From JBBQWS01 sp038210415 (lineage in GTDB: Bacteria; Actinomycetota; Actinomycetes; Prado026): a stretch of 64,000 nt of DNA. Positions 11,447 to 21,868 of the stretch are shown here, piece after piece; the first letter of the stretch is position 1; every line of letters begins with the position of its first letter. The notes under the pieces were generated by a model that did not search any database, was not told the DNA's origin, and saw only the letters and a list, made by a program, of their open reading frames with translations. The DNA is taken from positions 1-64,000 of the forward strand of contig JBBQWS010000003.1 in assembly GCA_038210415.1 (NCBI GenBank), given 5' to 3'. Both the position numbers and the translations under genes were made by a program.

Positions 11447-13173
11447 ACCGGGTCGCGGCCGTCGCCGAGCGGGTCCCAACCCGAGCCGGAGTTCGTCCAG
11501 ACCTTGCCGTCGGACGTGCCGATCAGGGCCGGGTGCGCGGGGCCGGCGGCGATCGACAGAATCGTGATGGTGCCGCCGCCACCCGAGCCGGTGACCGGCC
11601 CAAGCAGCTGCGGCCCGGGCTGGGTCAGGTCGATGATCGCCGGCTGGACGAGGCCAGAACCCGACCGGCCGAGTACCAGCAGCCGGTCGGCGTCGGCCCA
11701 GACCGCGTCGGTGGCATTGGCGAGCGGCGTGGGGACGAACCGGAAGCTCGTCAACCGCGGTCGCCCTTCCTGCCTGACGACGAGGCCGACGTAGAGGGTG
11801 GTCGAGGTCTCGCCCTGCACGACGACTGCTGCGCGGACCCCGTCGCGCGCCACTCGCAGCGAGAGCACCCGGCCCCTGGGCAGCGTGCCGTCGTCGGCGA
11901 CCTGGGTCCGGGTCGAGCCCGCGACGGCCCAGACCCTGGGCGTCGCACCGCCTTCGCCGGTGCGGTCAACCGTCCACAACGATCCGCTTCGGTCCCACGA
12001 CGGAGCCGTCAGCGAGGTGCCGGTGAGCACCTGCTCGACCTTGTCGGTGGCTCCGATGGAGCCCGCGAACAGGGTGCGACCTGCCGCGTCGAGCCCGGCG
12101 ACGTCGGCGCCGTCGAGAGAGACAGCGGGACGGGTCAGCGGCACCCGGCCGTCGCCGGCCGGACCGGCGATCGGAGCCGCGGCCCGCGGCAACACCGCGA
12201 AAACCCGGCCGGACCGGCTGAAGTACCCCGAAGCCAGGCCGCTCAGTCCATCCGGGTCGAACTGCGGCCAGGCGTCGACCGACTGGGTCGTGCCCCCGCC
12301 CCCTCCGTGGATCGGGACGCCGTCAGCGGTGATCCGCACACCGTTGACGTCCTGGAGCTGCCGCAACGTCCAGACCAGCTGCGCGGCCAGGGCCGAACCC
12401 TCCTCGTTGCTCAGCGAGGCCGCCCGGCTGCTGAGATCGACCTGGACCACGCCGTCGCTCACCGGCACGGAGTCGACGACCAGGGTCGTCCCGGTCGGGA
12501 ACGCCGAGCGCACACCGGGCGCGAGCCACGCGGGGGGCCCGGCCAGCAGTGCACGCACCAGCGCAGTGGCGGTGCCCGGGCCGGCGGGCAGCAGCACGGG
12601 GCTCGGCACAAGGGAGAGTCGTCCCGGGTCGGGGAAGTAGACGTTGAAGTAGCGCAGGCCCCGGTCGACGTCGAGGTCGGTCAGCAGCAAGCCCTTCTGC
12701 GGCACCGAGATCCGCCAGTCGTCGCCGACGCGGGTCAGCCGGAAGGCGAACGTGAACGGCTTCGGCACGGCGATGGAGTTGAACTCCCCGTGCGGCCCGA
12801 TCGTGGCCGTCGGCGCGGTCGTGAACTGAACGGAGCCAGGGCTCTCGGTCGTCTGGTAGGCCGTGCTCGGGTAGATCACCGCGCCGTCGCCCGGCTTCCA
12901 GCTGCGGGCGGCGTCGGCGGTGAGGTACGCACGGGCCACGGCGTAGTCGTTGTCGGGCGAGGCGTTGGCCGTCAGGAACCCGTTGACGATCTCGAGCGGT
13001 GTGGCGCCCTTGCCGGGCGATGCCGGCAACACCCGCGTGAAGGGTTCCGACCGGTCGACCCGCACCTGTTCACCGACGCGCACCGGACCGGACGACGGGA
13101 TGCCCGCGCACCCGGACAGCAGCAGAGCGGCCAACGCGACAGCCAGGCCGACGACGCGACGAGGGCTAGCCAT
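11434..13173 (-). CDS. lpqB: Lipoprotein LpqB
   Basis: LpqB is the lipoprotein partner of the MtrAB two-component system; in mycobacteria it interacts with the extracellular part of MtrB and modulates signalling. The 579-residue protein starts with a signal peptide ending in the lipobox LLLSGCAG, so it should be lipidated and held outside the membrane. A GerMN-type domain lies roughly at residues 190-310, followed by a C-terminal beta-propeller-like region. The start overlaps the end of mtrB by eight bases, so the two are coupled. Residues [16 protein letters not shown] and [10 protein letters not shown] are typical of the family. Confidence 0.95.
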   Translation of the reverse strand: MASPRRVVGLAVALAALLLSGCAGIPSSGPVRVGEQVRVDRSEPFTRVLPASPGKGATPLEIVNGFLTANASPDNDYAVARAYLTADAARSWKPGDGAVIYPSTAYQTTESPGSVQFTTAPTATIGPHGEFNSIAVPKPFTFAFRLTRVGDDWRISVPQKGLLLTDLDVDRGLRYFNVYFPDPGRLSLVPSPVLLPAGPGTATALVRALLAGPPAWLAPGVRSAFPTGTTLVVDSVPVSDGVVQVDLSSRAASLSNEEGSALAAQLVWTLRQLQDVNGVRITADGVPIHGGGGGTTQSVDAWPQFDPDGLSGLASGYFSRSGRVFAVLPRAAAPIAGPAGDGRVPLTRPAVSLDGADVAGLDAAGRTLFAGSIGATDKVEQVLTGTSLTAPSWDRSGSLWTVDRTGEGGATPRVWAVAGSTRTQVADDGTLPRGRVLSLRVARDGVRAAVVVQGETSTTLYVGLVVRQEGRPRLTSFRFVPTPLANATDAVWADADRLLVLGRSGSGLVQPAIIDLTQPGPQLLGPVTGSGGGGTITILSIAAGPAHPALIGTSDGKVWTNSGSGWDPLGDGRDPVYPG

Positions 13174-14833
13174 CCTGGCTCCTGGGCCGAGCGCCGACCG
13201 AGAGGGGGACCCGGCGCACCGAACGGGCGTCCGGGGGCTCCAGCGGGATCGGTGAAACCTCGAAGTCGCCGCGCGCCCGACGCGGAAGGGTCAGCCGGAA
13301 GTGCGCGCCGTCGCCGGGCTGCCCCCAGGCCTCCAGCCAGCCACCGTGCAGGCGGGCGTCCTCGAGGGCGATCGCGAGGCCGAGCCCGGTGCCCCCGGTG
13401 GTGCGCGCCCGCGCCGGGTCGGCCCGCCAGAACCGGTTGAAGACCAGTGAGGCCTCCCCCGGCCGCAGCCCGACGCCGTGGTCGCGCACCCCGACCGCGA
13501 CCGCGTGGTCGTCGCAGCGCACCTCGATGTCGACCGGACGAGCCTCGGCGTGCTCGATCGCGTTGACGAGAAGGTTGCGCAGGATCCGTTCGAGCCGGCG
13601 CGGGTCTGCGTAGACGAGGCACCGGTCGGGCGGCAGGCTGGTGCGGACCGCGACAGCCTTGCGCTCTGCCAACGGCTCGTTCGCCTCGCAGACCCGGCGT
13701 ACCACCTCGCGCAGGTCGACCGGCTCGACGTCGAGCACGGCGGCGCCGGCGTCGAAGCGGCTGATCTCGAGCAGCTCGGTGAGGAGCTCCTCGAACCGGT
13801 CGAGCTGGGTCTGCAACAGCTCGGCCGACCTCGCCGTCGCGGCGTCGAACCCGTCGCGCGCCTCGTGCAGGACGTCAGCGGCCATCCGCACCGTGGTCAG
13901 CGGCGTGCGGAGCTCGTGCGAGACGTCGGACACGAAGCGCCGCTGGACGCGCGACAGGTCCTCGAGCTGGCGGATCTGCTTCTGCAGGGAGCCGGCCATC
14001 TGGTTGAACGACGTCGCGAGCAGCGCGAGGTCGTCCTCACCGTTGACCGCCATGCGTTCCTCCAGGCGGCCGGCCGAGAACTGCTCCGCGGTGCGCGCCG
14101 CGAGGCGTACAGGAGTCACGACCTGTCGGGTGACCAGCCAGGCGATCGCACCCAGCAGCAGCACCAGGGCCGCCCCCGCGACGGCGAGCAGCCGGCGGAC
14201 GAGGTCGAGCGTCTCCTGCTCCTGGGTCAGCGGGAACAGGTAGTACAGCTGGTAGCGGCCACCCCCCTTCGCCGTCAGCGGCGCCCCGACCGCCAACCCC
14301 GTGACCGAAGGCCGGCCACCGCTGTAGCGGATGAGTGTGTACGTGTCGGCCTGACGGGAGTCGGTGCTGACGACCTTGGCCAGCGCGTCCGGGACGCTCG
14401 CGGGGTCGACGTTGGTCGAGCCGAAGCCGGGCGACGCCCCTCCGCCGAGCACCAGCACCTCGTACCGCGGAGGGCTGCCGGCGCGGTTCGCCAGCTGGGT
14501 GATGATGCCGTCGAGCAGGTTGCTCGTCGACGACAGGTCGGTGCGGTCCGCGGCGTCGAGCTTGACCTGCGCCTCGCTGAGCCCGGACCTCGCCTCGTCC
14601 AGCGCCGAACGTTGCCGGGCGTCGAGCAGACCGGCCGTGACGCGACTCAGCAGGACCCAGCCGAGGACAAGCACGACGAGCACGGACAGGACCAGCGTGG
14701 TCGCCACGACCCGTACCTGCAGCGAACGTCGCCACCACGACGTGAGCCGCCGCGCGCGTCGCCCCACCCGGAACCACAGGTGCGACATGCGCACGCCGAA
14801 CGACGGCGCCACGGCGTCGTTGGTGCTGGTCAC
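13166..14833 (-). CDS. mtrB: Sensor histidine kinase MtrB
   Basis: The 555-residue kinase pairs with MtrA and controls cell-wall metabolism, division and osmotic responses in actinobacteria. Order of parts: cytosolic leader, membrane helix near residues 43-67, extracellular sensor region, second helix near 215-240, HAMP domain, HisKA with the phospho-acceptor His in SDVSHELRTPL near residue 304, and HATPase_c with NLLVNAIEHAE, DHGVGL and GGTGLGLAIA. All catalytic boxes are intact. The gene starts 37 bases after mtrA and ends inside the lpqB start. Confidence 0.96.
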   Translation of the reverse strand: MTSTNDAVAPSFGVRMSHLWFRVGRRARRLTSWWRRSLQVRVVATTLVLSVLVVLVLGWVLLSRVTAGLLDARQRSALDEARSGLSEAQVKLDAADRTDLSSTSNLLDGIITQLANRAGSPPRYEVLVLGGGASPGFGSTNVDPASVPDALAKVVSTDSRQADTYTLIRYSGGRPSVTGLAVGAPLTAKGGGRYQLYYLFPLTQEQETLDLVRRLLAVAGAALVLLLGAIAWLVTRQVVTPVRLAARTAEQFSAGRLEERMAVNGEDDLALLATSFNQMAGSLQKQIRQLEDLSRVQRRFVSDVSHELRTPLTTVRMAADVLHEARDGFDAATARSAELLQTQLDRFEELLTELLEISRFDAGAAVLDVEPVDLREVVRRVCEANEPLAERKAVAVRTSLPPDRCLVYADPRRLERILRNLLVNAIEHAEARPVDIEVRCDDHAVAVGVRDHGVGLRPGEASLVFNRFWRADPARARTTGGTGLGLAIALEDARLHGGWLEAWGQPGDGAHFRLTLPRRARGDFEVSPIPLEPPDARSVRRVPLSVGARPRSQDG

Positions 14834-14870
14834 CGCACCATGATGACTGACGCCGGGACCGGGCGCGGAC

Positions 14871-15563
14871 CTACTGCGTGACGGGCGGACCGGCCTTGTA
14901 GCCGACGCCGCGTACGGTCACGACGATCTCGGGCTTCTCCGGGTCCTGCTCGATCTTGGAACGCAACCGCTGCACGTGGACGTTGACCAACCGGGTGTCG
15001 GCGGCGTGCCGGTAGCCCCAGACCTGCTCGAGCAGCACCTCGCGCGTGAAGACCTGCCACGGTTTGCGGGCGAGTGCGACGAGCAGGTCGAACTCCAGCG
15101 GAGTCAGACTGATCGGCTGGCCGGCCCGGGTCACCGAGTGCCCTGCGACGTCGATCGACAGGTCGCCGATAGTGAGCTTCTCGGCGGTCGGCGAGGTCTC
15201 GCGGCGCAGCCGGGTGCGGATCCGGGCGACGAGCTCCTTCGGCTTGAACGGCTTGACGATGTAGTCGTCGGCGCCTGACTCCAGGCCGAGGACGACGTCG
15301 ACGGTGTCGGTCTTGGCCGTGAGCATCACGATCGGCACGCCCGACTCGGCCCGGATCTGCTTGCAGACGTCGATCCCGTCGCGCCCCGGCAGCATCAGGT
15401 CGAGCAGCACCAGGTCGGGCTTGGAGTCGCGGAACACCCCGATCGCGCGGAGCCCGTCGGCGCAGAAGACCGGGTCGAAACCCTCCCCCCGCAGCACGAT
15501 GCCCAGCATCTCGGCCAGCGCCGGATCGTCGTCCACCACGAGCACGCGTCCCCTCATGGGCAC
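14871..15563 (-). CDS. mtrA: Response regulator MtrA
   Basis: MtrA is an OmpR/PhoB-type regulator; in mycobacteria and streptomycetes it controls cell-wall hydrolases and division genes. The receiver domain holds [14 protein letters not shown] and the phospho-acceptor Asp in LLDLMLPG near residue 56. The winged-helix domain includes VNVHVQRLRSKIE and ends VRGVGYKAGPP. TAKTDTVDVVLGLESGADDY is nearly invariant in MtrA. I chose the GTG that gives VPMRGRV because AGGTG lies 7 bases upstream; the ATG two codons later is the alternative. It heads the mtrA-mtrB-lpqB operon. Confidence 0.96.
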   Translation of the reverse strand: MPMRGRVLVVDDDPALAEMLGIVLRGEGFDPVFCADGLRAIGVFRDSKPDLVLLDLMLPGRDGIDVCKQIRAESGVPIVMLTAKTDTVDVVLGLESGADDYIVKPFKPKELVARIRTRLRRETSPTAEKLTIGDLSIDVAGHSVTRAGQPISLTPLEFDLLVALARKPWQVFTREVLLEQVWGYRHAADTRLVNVHVQRLRSKIEQDPEKPEIVVTVRGVGYKAGPPVTQ

Positions 15564-15685
15564 ATGGTGACACCTGCCGGACCCAAATGGCGCAACGAGC
15601 CGACAAGTCGCACCACCCCGCAGCCTCGTGCATGGCACGATGGGCCCGGCTCTGCTGGTGACCGCGGGACGAGGGGACACGACCG

Positions 15686-16696
15686 ATGTCGGACACGCCG
15701 GGCTGGAGCGCACCTGATGGTTCGGTGCCCGGGCCGCCGCCGCCGCCCGGGTACGGTCCGCCGCCGCCCGGGTACGGTCCGCCGCCGCCCGCGTTCGGCA
15801 GCTACGGCTACCCACAGTTCGTCGAGGCGCCGAAGCCCGGCGTGGTCCCGCTTCGCCCGCTCGGGGTCGGCGAGCTGCTGGACGGTGCCTTCACCGCTGT
15901 GCGCACCAACTGGAAGGTGATGCTCGGCGTCGCGGCCATCGTGTCCGCAATCACCGGCCTGCTGCGGCTCGCGTTCATCCTGCTGCTGCGCGACAGCACC
16001 GGCCCGACCTTCACCTTCGACACGACCGGCAGCTCGAGCACCTACGCCACGACGAGCGCCACCGCGAACCTCGGCACCCTGGTCGGCGGCATCGTCCAGT
16101 GGGCCGGTTTCGTCCTCATCGGCGGCATCGCCTCCGTGGTGGTCAGCCGGGCCGTGCTGGGCCAGCGGACGACGTTTGCGCAGGCCTGGACGCAGGTCTC
16201 GCCCCGGCTGCCCCGGCTGCTCGGCCTCACCCTGCTGACGGGGCTCATCGTGCTCGTCGGGTTCGTGCTGTGCATCATTCCCGGGCTCTACCTCGCGATC
16301 GCGCTCTCGCTCGCCGCCCCGGTGGTCGTCCTCGAGCGGTCGAAGGTGGGGCAGGCGATCACGCGTTCGCAGGCGCTGATCAAGGGCGCCTGGTGGCGCA
16401 CGTTCGGGATCGCGCTGCTGGGCTACCTGATCATCGCCGTGATCACCTTCGCGGTCGCGATCCCGTTCCTGATCCTGGGGCTCAGCTCGTCCGGGATCTT
16501 CTCCGGCAACGTCGACTCCGGCAACTTCGTCAGCCTGGAGATCTCCAGCGCGCTCGCGTCGGTCATCTCGGGCACCATCACGTACCCGTTCGTCTCGGCA
16601 CTGGTCACTCTGGTCTACATCGACCGCCGGATGCGCACCGAGGGGCTCGACATCGAGCTCATGCGCGCGGCCGGGTACGGCCAACCCGCCGCGTGA
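15686..16696 (+). CDS. Polytopic membrane protein with proline-rich N-terminus
   Basis: The 336-residue protein has a proline-rich cytosolic N-terminus built from 21-bp DNA repeats encoding PPPPGYG, then about six membrane helices that resemble the DUF7544 / glycerophosphodiesterase membrane-domain family. GVGELLDGAFTAVRTNWKVM is a recognisable family segment, as is LCIIPGLYLAIALSLAAPVV. Its function is unknown. It heads an operon whose next four genes encode DUF4129, DUF4350, MoxR and DUF58 proteins, and its stop overlaps the next GTG. It diverges from mtrA, so MtrA could regulate it, but no site was identified. Confidence 0.75.
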   Translation: MSDTPGWSAPDGSVPGPPPPPGYGPPPPGYGPPPPAFGSYGYPQFVEAPKPGVVPLRPLGVGELLDGAFTAVRTNWKVMLGVAAIVSAITGLLRLAFILLLRDSTGPTFTFDTTGSSSTYATTSATANLGTLVGGIVQWAGFVLIGGIASVVVSRAVLGQRTTFAQAWTQVSPRLPRLLGLTLLTGLIVLVGFVLCIIPGLYLAIALSLAAPVVVLERSKVGQAITRSQALIKGAWWRTFGIALLGYLIIAVITFAVAIPFLILGLSSSGIFSGNVDSGNFVSLEISSALASVISGTITYPFVSALVTLVYIDRRMRTEGLDIELMRAAGYGQPAA

Positions 16697-17316
16697 GCGG
16701 TCCCCCGCTGCTGCCCGGACGCGGCGAAGCGGCGCGTGCCGCGCAGGAGGAGCTGTCGAAGCAGATCTACCAGCAGGCCCAGCCGTCCATGTTCGAGCGG
16801 CTGCTCCAATGGCTGCAGGACCGGTTCGCGGACCTGGTCGGCCAGGTGTCGTCGGTGGTACCCGGCGGCTGGTGGGGGCTGGTCGTGATCGTGGTCCTGT
16901 TCGCCCTGCTGGTCGTACTCGTGCGCTGGCGGTCTGGCGGACTTTCCCGCACAGGGTCGGTGCGACCAGCCGTGTTCGGGCAGGCAGCCAAGACCGCGGC
17001 GCAGCATCGGGCAGCGGCCGACCGCGCGGCCGCCCAAGGGCTCTGGGACGAAGCGGTGCTCGAACGGTTCCGGGCGGTCGTCCGCCAGCTCGAGGAGCGA
17101 GCGGTCATCGACGAGCGCCCCGGCCGCACCGCCGACGAGGCCGCCCTCGACGGCGGTCGCGTACTGACCGACTGTGCGGCGACCCTGCGCCAGGGAGCCT
17201 CGCTCTTCGACGACGTGGTCTACGGGTCGGTGCCGGCCGGCCCCGTGGCCGACCAGTCGTTACGCGCGCTCGACGAGTCGGTGCGCGCGGCTCGGCTCCG
17301 CGCCGTGACGGCATGA
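16693..17316 (+). CDS. DUF4129 membrane protein
   Basis: Starting at the GTG of a GTGA overlap, the gene encodes 207 residues with one strong membrane helix near residues 57-75 (GLVVIVVLFALLVVLV) and a C-terminal DUF4129 domain (FRAVVRQLEERAVIDERPGRTADEAA). The domain is typically found beside MoxR and DUF58 genes. No enzymatic activity is known. The DUF4129 helical segment resembles the cytosolic tail of some transglutaminase-like proteins, and here it stands alone. It is coupled to the upstream membrane protein and to the downstream DUF4350 gene by 4-base overlaps. Confidence 0.82.
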   Translation: MSGPPLLPGRGEAARAAQEELSKQIYQQAQPSMFERLLQWLQDRFADLVGQVSSVVPGGWWGLVVIVVLFALLVVLVRWRSGGLSRTGSVRPAVFGQAAKTAAQHRAAADRAAAQGLWDEAVLERFRAVVRQLEERAVIDERPGRTADEAALDGGRVLTDCAATLRQGASLFDDVVYGSVPAGPVADQSLRALDESVRAARLRAVTA

Positions 17317-18502
17317 CGATCACGGCGGTCCCGGGGACCACGTCGGTGGCGCTCGACCGCACGGCGAGGCAACGGGCGAAGCGACTGCGCCTGCCGTCCC
17401 TGATAGCCGGTCTCGTCGTGCTCGCCGCCGTCGCCGCCAGCCTCGCGCTGAACACCCCGCACAGCTACCTCGACCCCGACGGCGCGGACCCCCGAGGCGG
17501 TCGGGCGTTGCGCGTCCTGCTCGAGACCGGTGGCGTCACGGTGCACCGGGTGACGACTGTCGAGCAGGCGGTTGCGGCAGTTGGCCGTGGAGGGGGGCAG
17601 ACGCTCATCGTGAACGACGCGCGCAACCTGTTGCCCGAGCAGCTCTCCAACCTGTTCGACACCCGCGCAGACCTGGTGCTCGTCAACCCGGACCCAGGCG
17701 CCCTTGCGCCGTTGGTGCCCGAGCTGGTGGACCCGCGCTCGTCGGCCGGATCGCTCCGCGACGCGGCGTGCGCCCTGCCCGCTGCCGAACGAGCCGGGCG
17801 CGCGTACGCCGGTGGTCCCGCCTTCGCTGCGGCCCAGGGTGCGAGGGTCGACCTTTGCTATGCGGTCGACGGTCAGGGAACCTTGGCCGTCGTTCACCGC
17901 TCCGACGGCCGCGCAGTCACCGTCGTCGGACTCGGCGACGCCTTCACCAACGGTCGTCTCGGTGACGAAGGCAACGCGGCGCTCGGGATCGGGCTGCTCG
18001 GGCCGTCGGCGAACCTCACCTGGCTGGTGGCGCGGCCGGCCCTCGCCGGTGCGCAGACCGGGTCGTCCGGCGTGCGCGCCCTGCTCCCCCGCTGGGTGGG
18101 TTTGGCCCTGCTGCAGCTCGTCGTGGTAGTCGGGCTGCTCGCGCTGTGGCGAGGGCGCAGATTCGGGCCGGTCGTCATCGAGCACCTCCCGGTCGTGGTG
18201 CGCGCAGCGGAGGCGACCGAGGGCCGCGCGCGGTTGTACCGTCGGGCCCGGGCCCGCGACCGCGCAGCCGAGACCCTGCGGTCCCGCACCCGCATGCAGC
18301 TGGCCGGCCTGCTGGGCGTCCCCGTCGCCGCGGGCCACACCTCGGTGACGCCCGAAGCGCTCGTGGCCGTGGTCAGCGCCCGTAGTGGCGTACCCCCCGC
18401 GGAGGTCGCCGCCCTGCTCTTCGGCGGCGCTCCGCCCGACGACCCGGCGCTGGTGCGGCTGGTCAACGACCTGGACCAACTCGAGAGGACGGTACGCAGC
18501 GC

Positions 18503-18506
<4 letters not shown>
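17313..18506 (+). CDS. DUF4350 domain membrane protein
   Basis: This 397-residue protein has an N-terminal helix (LIAGLVVLAAVAASLAL), an extracytoplasmic DUF4350 region beginning PHSYLDPDGADPRGGRALRV, and a second helix near residue 270 (LALLQLVVVVGLLALWRG), followed by a cytosolic tail. DUF4350 domains look like a class I glutamine-amidotransferase-type fold and are thought to bind rather than cut; no activity is established. It lies in the MoxR/DUF58 operon with ATGA overlaps on both sides, so stoichiometric co-production is likely. Confidence 0.82.
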
Positions 18507-19558
<1,052 letters not shown>

Positions 19559-19564
19559 CCGCCC

Positions 19565-20866
19565 GTGTTCTGGACCGGTCGGCTGGCCGCCCTCGCCCTG
19601 CTCGGGGTCGGGGTGGTGATCGCCGCCGAGGTGGCGAGCGGAACCGCCTGGGGCCTGCTCGTCGATCTCGCGCTGCTGGTCGCCGTCGTGCTCGACGTCG
19701 CGCTCGCCGGATCGGTGCGGGCGCTCACGTTCAGCCGGCAAGGCGACACGAACGTGCGCCTCGGCGAGGCCGCCGCCGTGTCCTTGACGGTCACGAACCC
19801 GTCCCGGCGCGTGGTGCGGGCACTACTGCGCGACGCCTGGCCGCCGTCGGCCGGGGTGGTGTCGTCGCGGCAACCGGTCGAGCTGGGTCCGGGCGACCGC
19901 CGCAGGATCACCACCACGCTACGGCCGACCCGACGCGGCGACCGCCGGGCCGAGCGCGTCACCGTACGGTCGCTTGGCCCCCTCGGGCTGGCCGGTCGGC
20001 AAGGTTCGCACACGGTCCCGTGGACCCTCCGGGTGCTGCCGCCGTTCGCCTCCCGCAAGCACCTGCCGAGCAAGCTCGCGCTGCTGCGCGACCTCGACGG
20101 GCGGACCCAGGTGATGATCCGCGGGCAAGGCACGGAGTTCGACTCGCTGCGCGAGTACGTCCCGGGCGACGACGTGCGGTCGATCGACTGGCGGGCCAGC
20201 GCCCGGGTCCGAGACGTGGTGGTGCGCTCATGGCGACCCGAGCGTGACCGGCGTGTCCTGATCGTCGTCGACACCGGCCGTTCGGCCGCCGGCCGGGTCG
20301 GGGACGCTCCGCGGCTCGACGCCGCCCTCGACGCCGCCCTGCTGCTCGCCGCTCTCGCCACCCGGGCCGGCGACCGGGTCGACCTGATCGCGCACGACAG
20401 GGTGCTGCGGGCGTCCGTGCAGGGCCGGTCGTCAGCCGAGCTGATGCCGTCGCTGGTCCAGGCGATGGCGCCGCTCGAGGCGCAGCTCGTGGAGCCCGAC
20501 TGGGACCGGCTGGCCGCCGAGATCGTGCGGCGCGCGCGCAGGCGCTCGCTGGTCGTGCTGCTGTCGGCGCTCGACCCGTCGGCCGTGGAGTACGGCCTGC
20601 TCCCGGTCGTGACCCGCCTGACGGCGAAGCACGTGGTGCTGCTGGCCTCCGTCGCCGACCCTCGACTGGCCGAGATGGCTGTCGCGCGCGGCGACGTGAC
20701 CGCGGTCTACGAAGCGGCGGCGGCCGCACGGGTGGCGCTGGACCGGTCGCGCGTGGGTGCACGGCTGACGCGAGCCGGTGTGCTCGTCGTCGAAGGCGTT
20801 CCCGAAGATCTGCCCCCGCGGCTCGCCGACGCCTACCTCGCACTGAAGGCGGCGGGCAGGCTCTGA
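19565..20866 (+). CDS. DUF58 domain protein, MoxR partner
   Basis: The 433-residue protein has two N-terminal membrane helices (residues about 5-50), a beta-rich extracellular part and the cytosolic DUF58 core with the signature GTEFDSLREYVPGDDVRSIDW near residue 200, then a VWA-like fold (VLIVVDTGRSAAGR). Proteins of this kind are thought to be the membrane partner of MoxR ATPases; the substrate of the pair is unknown. It starts at a GTG six bases after the MoxR stop. Its own stop codon lies inside the first unit of a 17-bp tandem repeat. Confidence 0.9.
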   Translation: MFWTGRLAALALLGVGVVIAAEVASGTAWGLLVDLALLVAVVLDVALAGSVRALTFSRQGDTNVRLGEAAAVSLTVTNPSRRVVRALLRDAWPPSAGVVSSRQPVELGPGDRRRITTTLRPTRRGDRRAERVTVRSLGPLGLAGRQGSHTVPWTLRVLPPFASRKHLPSKLALLRDLDGRTQVMIRGQGTEFDSLREYVPGDDVRSIDWRASARVRDVVVRSWRPERDRRVLIVVDTGRSAAGRVGDAPRLDAALDAALLLAALATRAGDRVDLIAHDRVLRASVQGRSSAELMPSLVQAMAPLEAQLVEPDWDRLAAEIVRRARRRSLVVLLSALDPSAVEYGLLPVVTRLTAKHVVLLASVADPRLAEMAVARGDVTAVYEAAAAARVALDRSRVGARLTRAGVLVVEGVPEDLPPRLADAYLALKAAGRL

Positions 20867-20938
20867 GGTTGGGCAGGCTCTGAGGTTCGGCAGGCTCTGA
20901 GGTTCGGCAGGCTCCGAGGTTCGGCAGGCTCTGAAATT
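20854..20938. repeat. Five 17-bp tandem repeats over the DUF58 gene stop codon
   Basis: The consensus unit is (C/G)GGCAGGCTCTGAGGTT. Units begin at 20854, 20871, 20888, 20905 and 20922. The first two are identical, the fourth has one change (CTCCGAG) and the fifth ends GAAATT. The TGA inside unit 1 is the DUF58 stop codon, so the array grew from the last codons of the gene (Gly-Arg-Leu-stop) into the spacer. Just after it, CCCGTC / GACGGG (20947-20952 / 20963-20968) forms a short stem that may serve as a bidirectional terminator between convergent genes. Confidence 0.9.
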
Positions 20939-20951
20939 GGGCCGGACCCGT

Positions 20952-21755
20952 CTAGTCGAGGGGACGGGACGGGTAGCCGGTGTCGAAGTGCTGGAAGTCG
21001 GGCGTGCTGTTGTCCTGCCAGGTCCAGCCCGCCTCGACGAATGCACGCCAGGCCGCGCCGCCCTTGGTGATGACGGCTCGCTCCGTGTCGGTCCGGCCGG
21101 AGTTCGTGCGGTGGGTGCCGAAGTAGGCGTCCGGCTGGAAGCATCCGCACCTCGGGTCGACCCACGGGTTCTCGTACGGGTTGACGTCGACGGCCCGACC
21201 GTTCGCGTGCGGGGAGGCGGCCGACGGTGCGTTCGCCTGACCGGCCCGGCGGCAGTTGAAGGCCGAGGTGTTGTCGGCGGCCATGCTTGCGTTGTCGTCC
21301 CCGCCGTACCGTTCGACCGGGACGATGCTACGGACCGGGTACCCCTCGCGGTACAGCCGGGCGAAGACCGCAGCAACGCTCGTCGCGACGTCGGCATTGA
21401 CCACGAGCAGGCCGCGGTGGGTCGCACCGTCGAAGCCGCGGTACGGCACGTCGACGTCGCGCAAGGTGCCCCGGGTGACCGGGCAGCCGGGCCGCCAGGT
21501 GCCGGTGGCCACGATGCGGCGCCACTGGTCGTCCTGGACCGTCCGGATCGCGGTGGCGGTCGACACCGGAACCGGCTGCGACGCCTTCGTGGGCTTCGGG
21601 GCCGGCGTCGGGGACGGCTTCGGGGACGGCGTCGGGGACGGTGTCAGGCTGGGCGGCGACGTGCCGGTCGGGCTCTGGGCCTGCGCTGAGCAGCCAGCAA
21701 GCACCACGGCGGCCGCGCCGGCCGCGAGCCGGACCACCCAACTCGCTCTGGTCAC
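20952..21755 (-). CDS. M15-type peptidoglycan peptidase lipoprotein
   Basis: The protein carries an N-terminal lipobox (VVLAGCSA), a Pro/Ser/Thr/Lys-rich linker encoded by short repeats, and a C-terminal M15 (VanY/endolysin-like) peptidase domain. Zinc and active-site features are present: SPHANGRAVDVNPYENP and the closing DFQHFDTG. Such enzymes cut D-Ala-D-Ala or L-Ala-D-Glu bonds in peptidoglycan; which bond is not clear from sequence. I start at the GTG of VTRASWVVRL, which gives a clean signal peptide of 267 residues in total; a GTG five codons earlier is possible. It is convergent with the DUF58 gene and divergent from the nitronate monooxygenase-like gene. Confidence 0.82.
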   Translation of the reverse strand: MTRASWVVRLAAGAAAVVLAGCSAQAQSPTGTSPPSLTPSPTPSPKPSPTPAPKPTKASQPVPVSTATAIRTVQDDQWRRIVATGTWRPGCPVTRGTLRDVDVPYRGFDGATHRGLLVVNADVATSVAAVFARLYREGYPVRSIVPVERYGGDDNASMAADNTSAFNCRRAGQANAPSAASPHANGRAVDVNPYENPWVDPRCGCFQPDAYFGTHRTNSGRTDTERAVITKGGAAWRAFVEAGWTWQDNSTPDFQHFDTGYPSRPLD

Positions 21756-21801
21756 CTGGCCATCATCCACGGGTGCCGGCCAGGTCGGACATGCAGTCCA
21801 C

Positions 21802-21846
21802 CTACGCTTGCGTAGGCTACGCTTGCGTAGGTTACGTTACCGTAGG
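21802..21846 (+). promoter_or_regulatory. Three contiguous 15-bp palindromic units, probable repressor operator
   Basis: The stretch is CTACGCTTGCGTAGG twice in a row, followed by the variant TTACGTTACCGTAGG. Each of the first two units is an inverted repeat, CTACGC-TT-GCGTAG. The array ends 22 bases before the start codon of the downstream gene, so it overlaps or lies next to its promoter. TACG...CGTA half sites of this spacing are usual for TetR-family repressors, several of which control lipid genes in actinobacteria. No TetR gene is in the window, so the binding protein is unknown. Confidence 0.75.
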
Positions 21847-21868
21847 TTCTTTCGTCGGAGGTTGTCCG

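Noticed and set aside
20854..20938. CRISPR array
   Set aside because: The units are contiguous 17-mers without spacers, and no cas gene is in the window.
21802..21846. Rho-independent terminator for the M15 gene or its neighbour
   Set aside because: The M15 and flavoenzyme genes are divergent here, so the array lies at 5' ends where an operator is far more likely.
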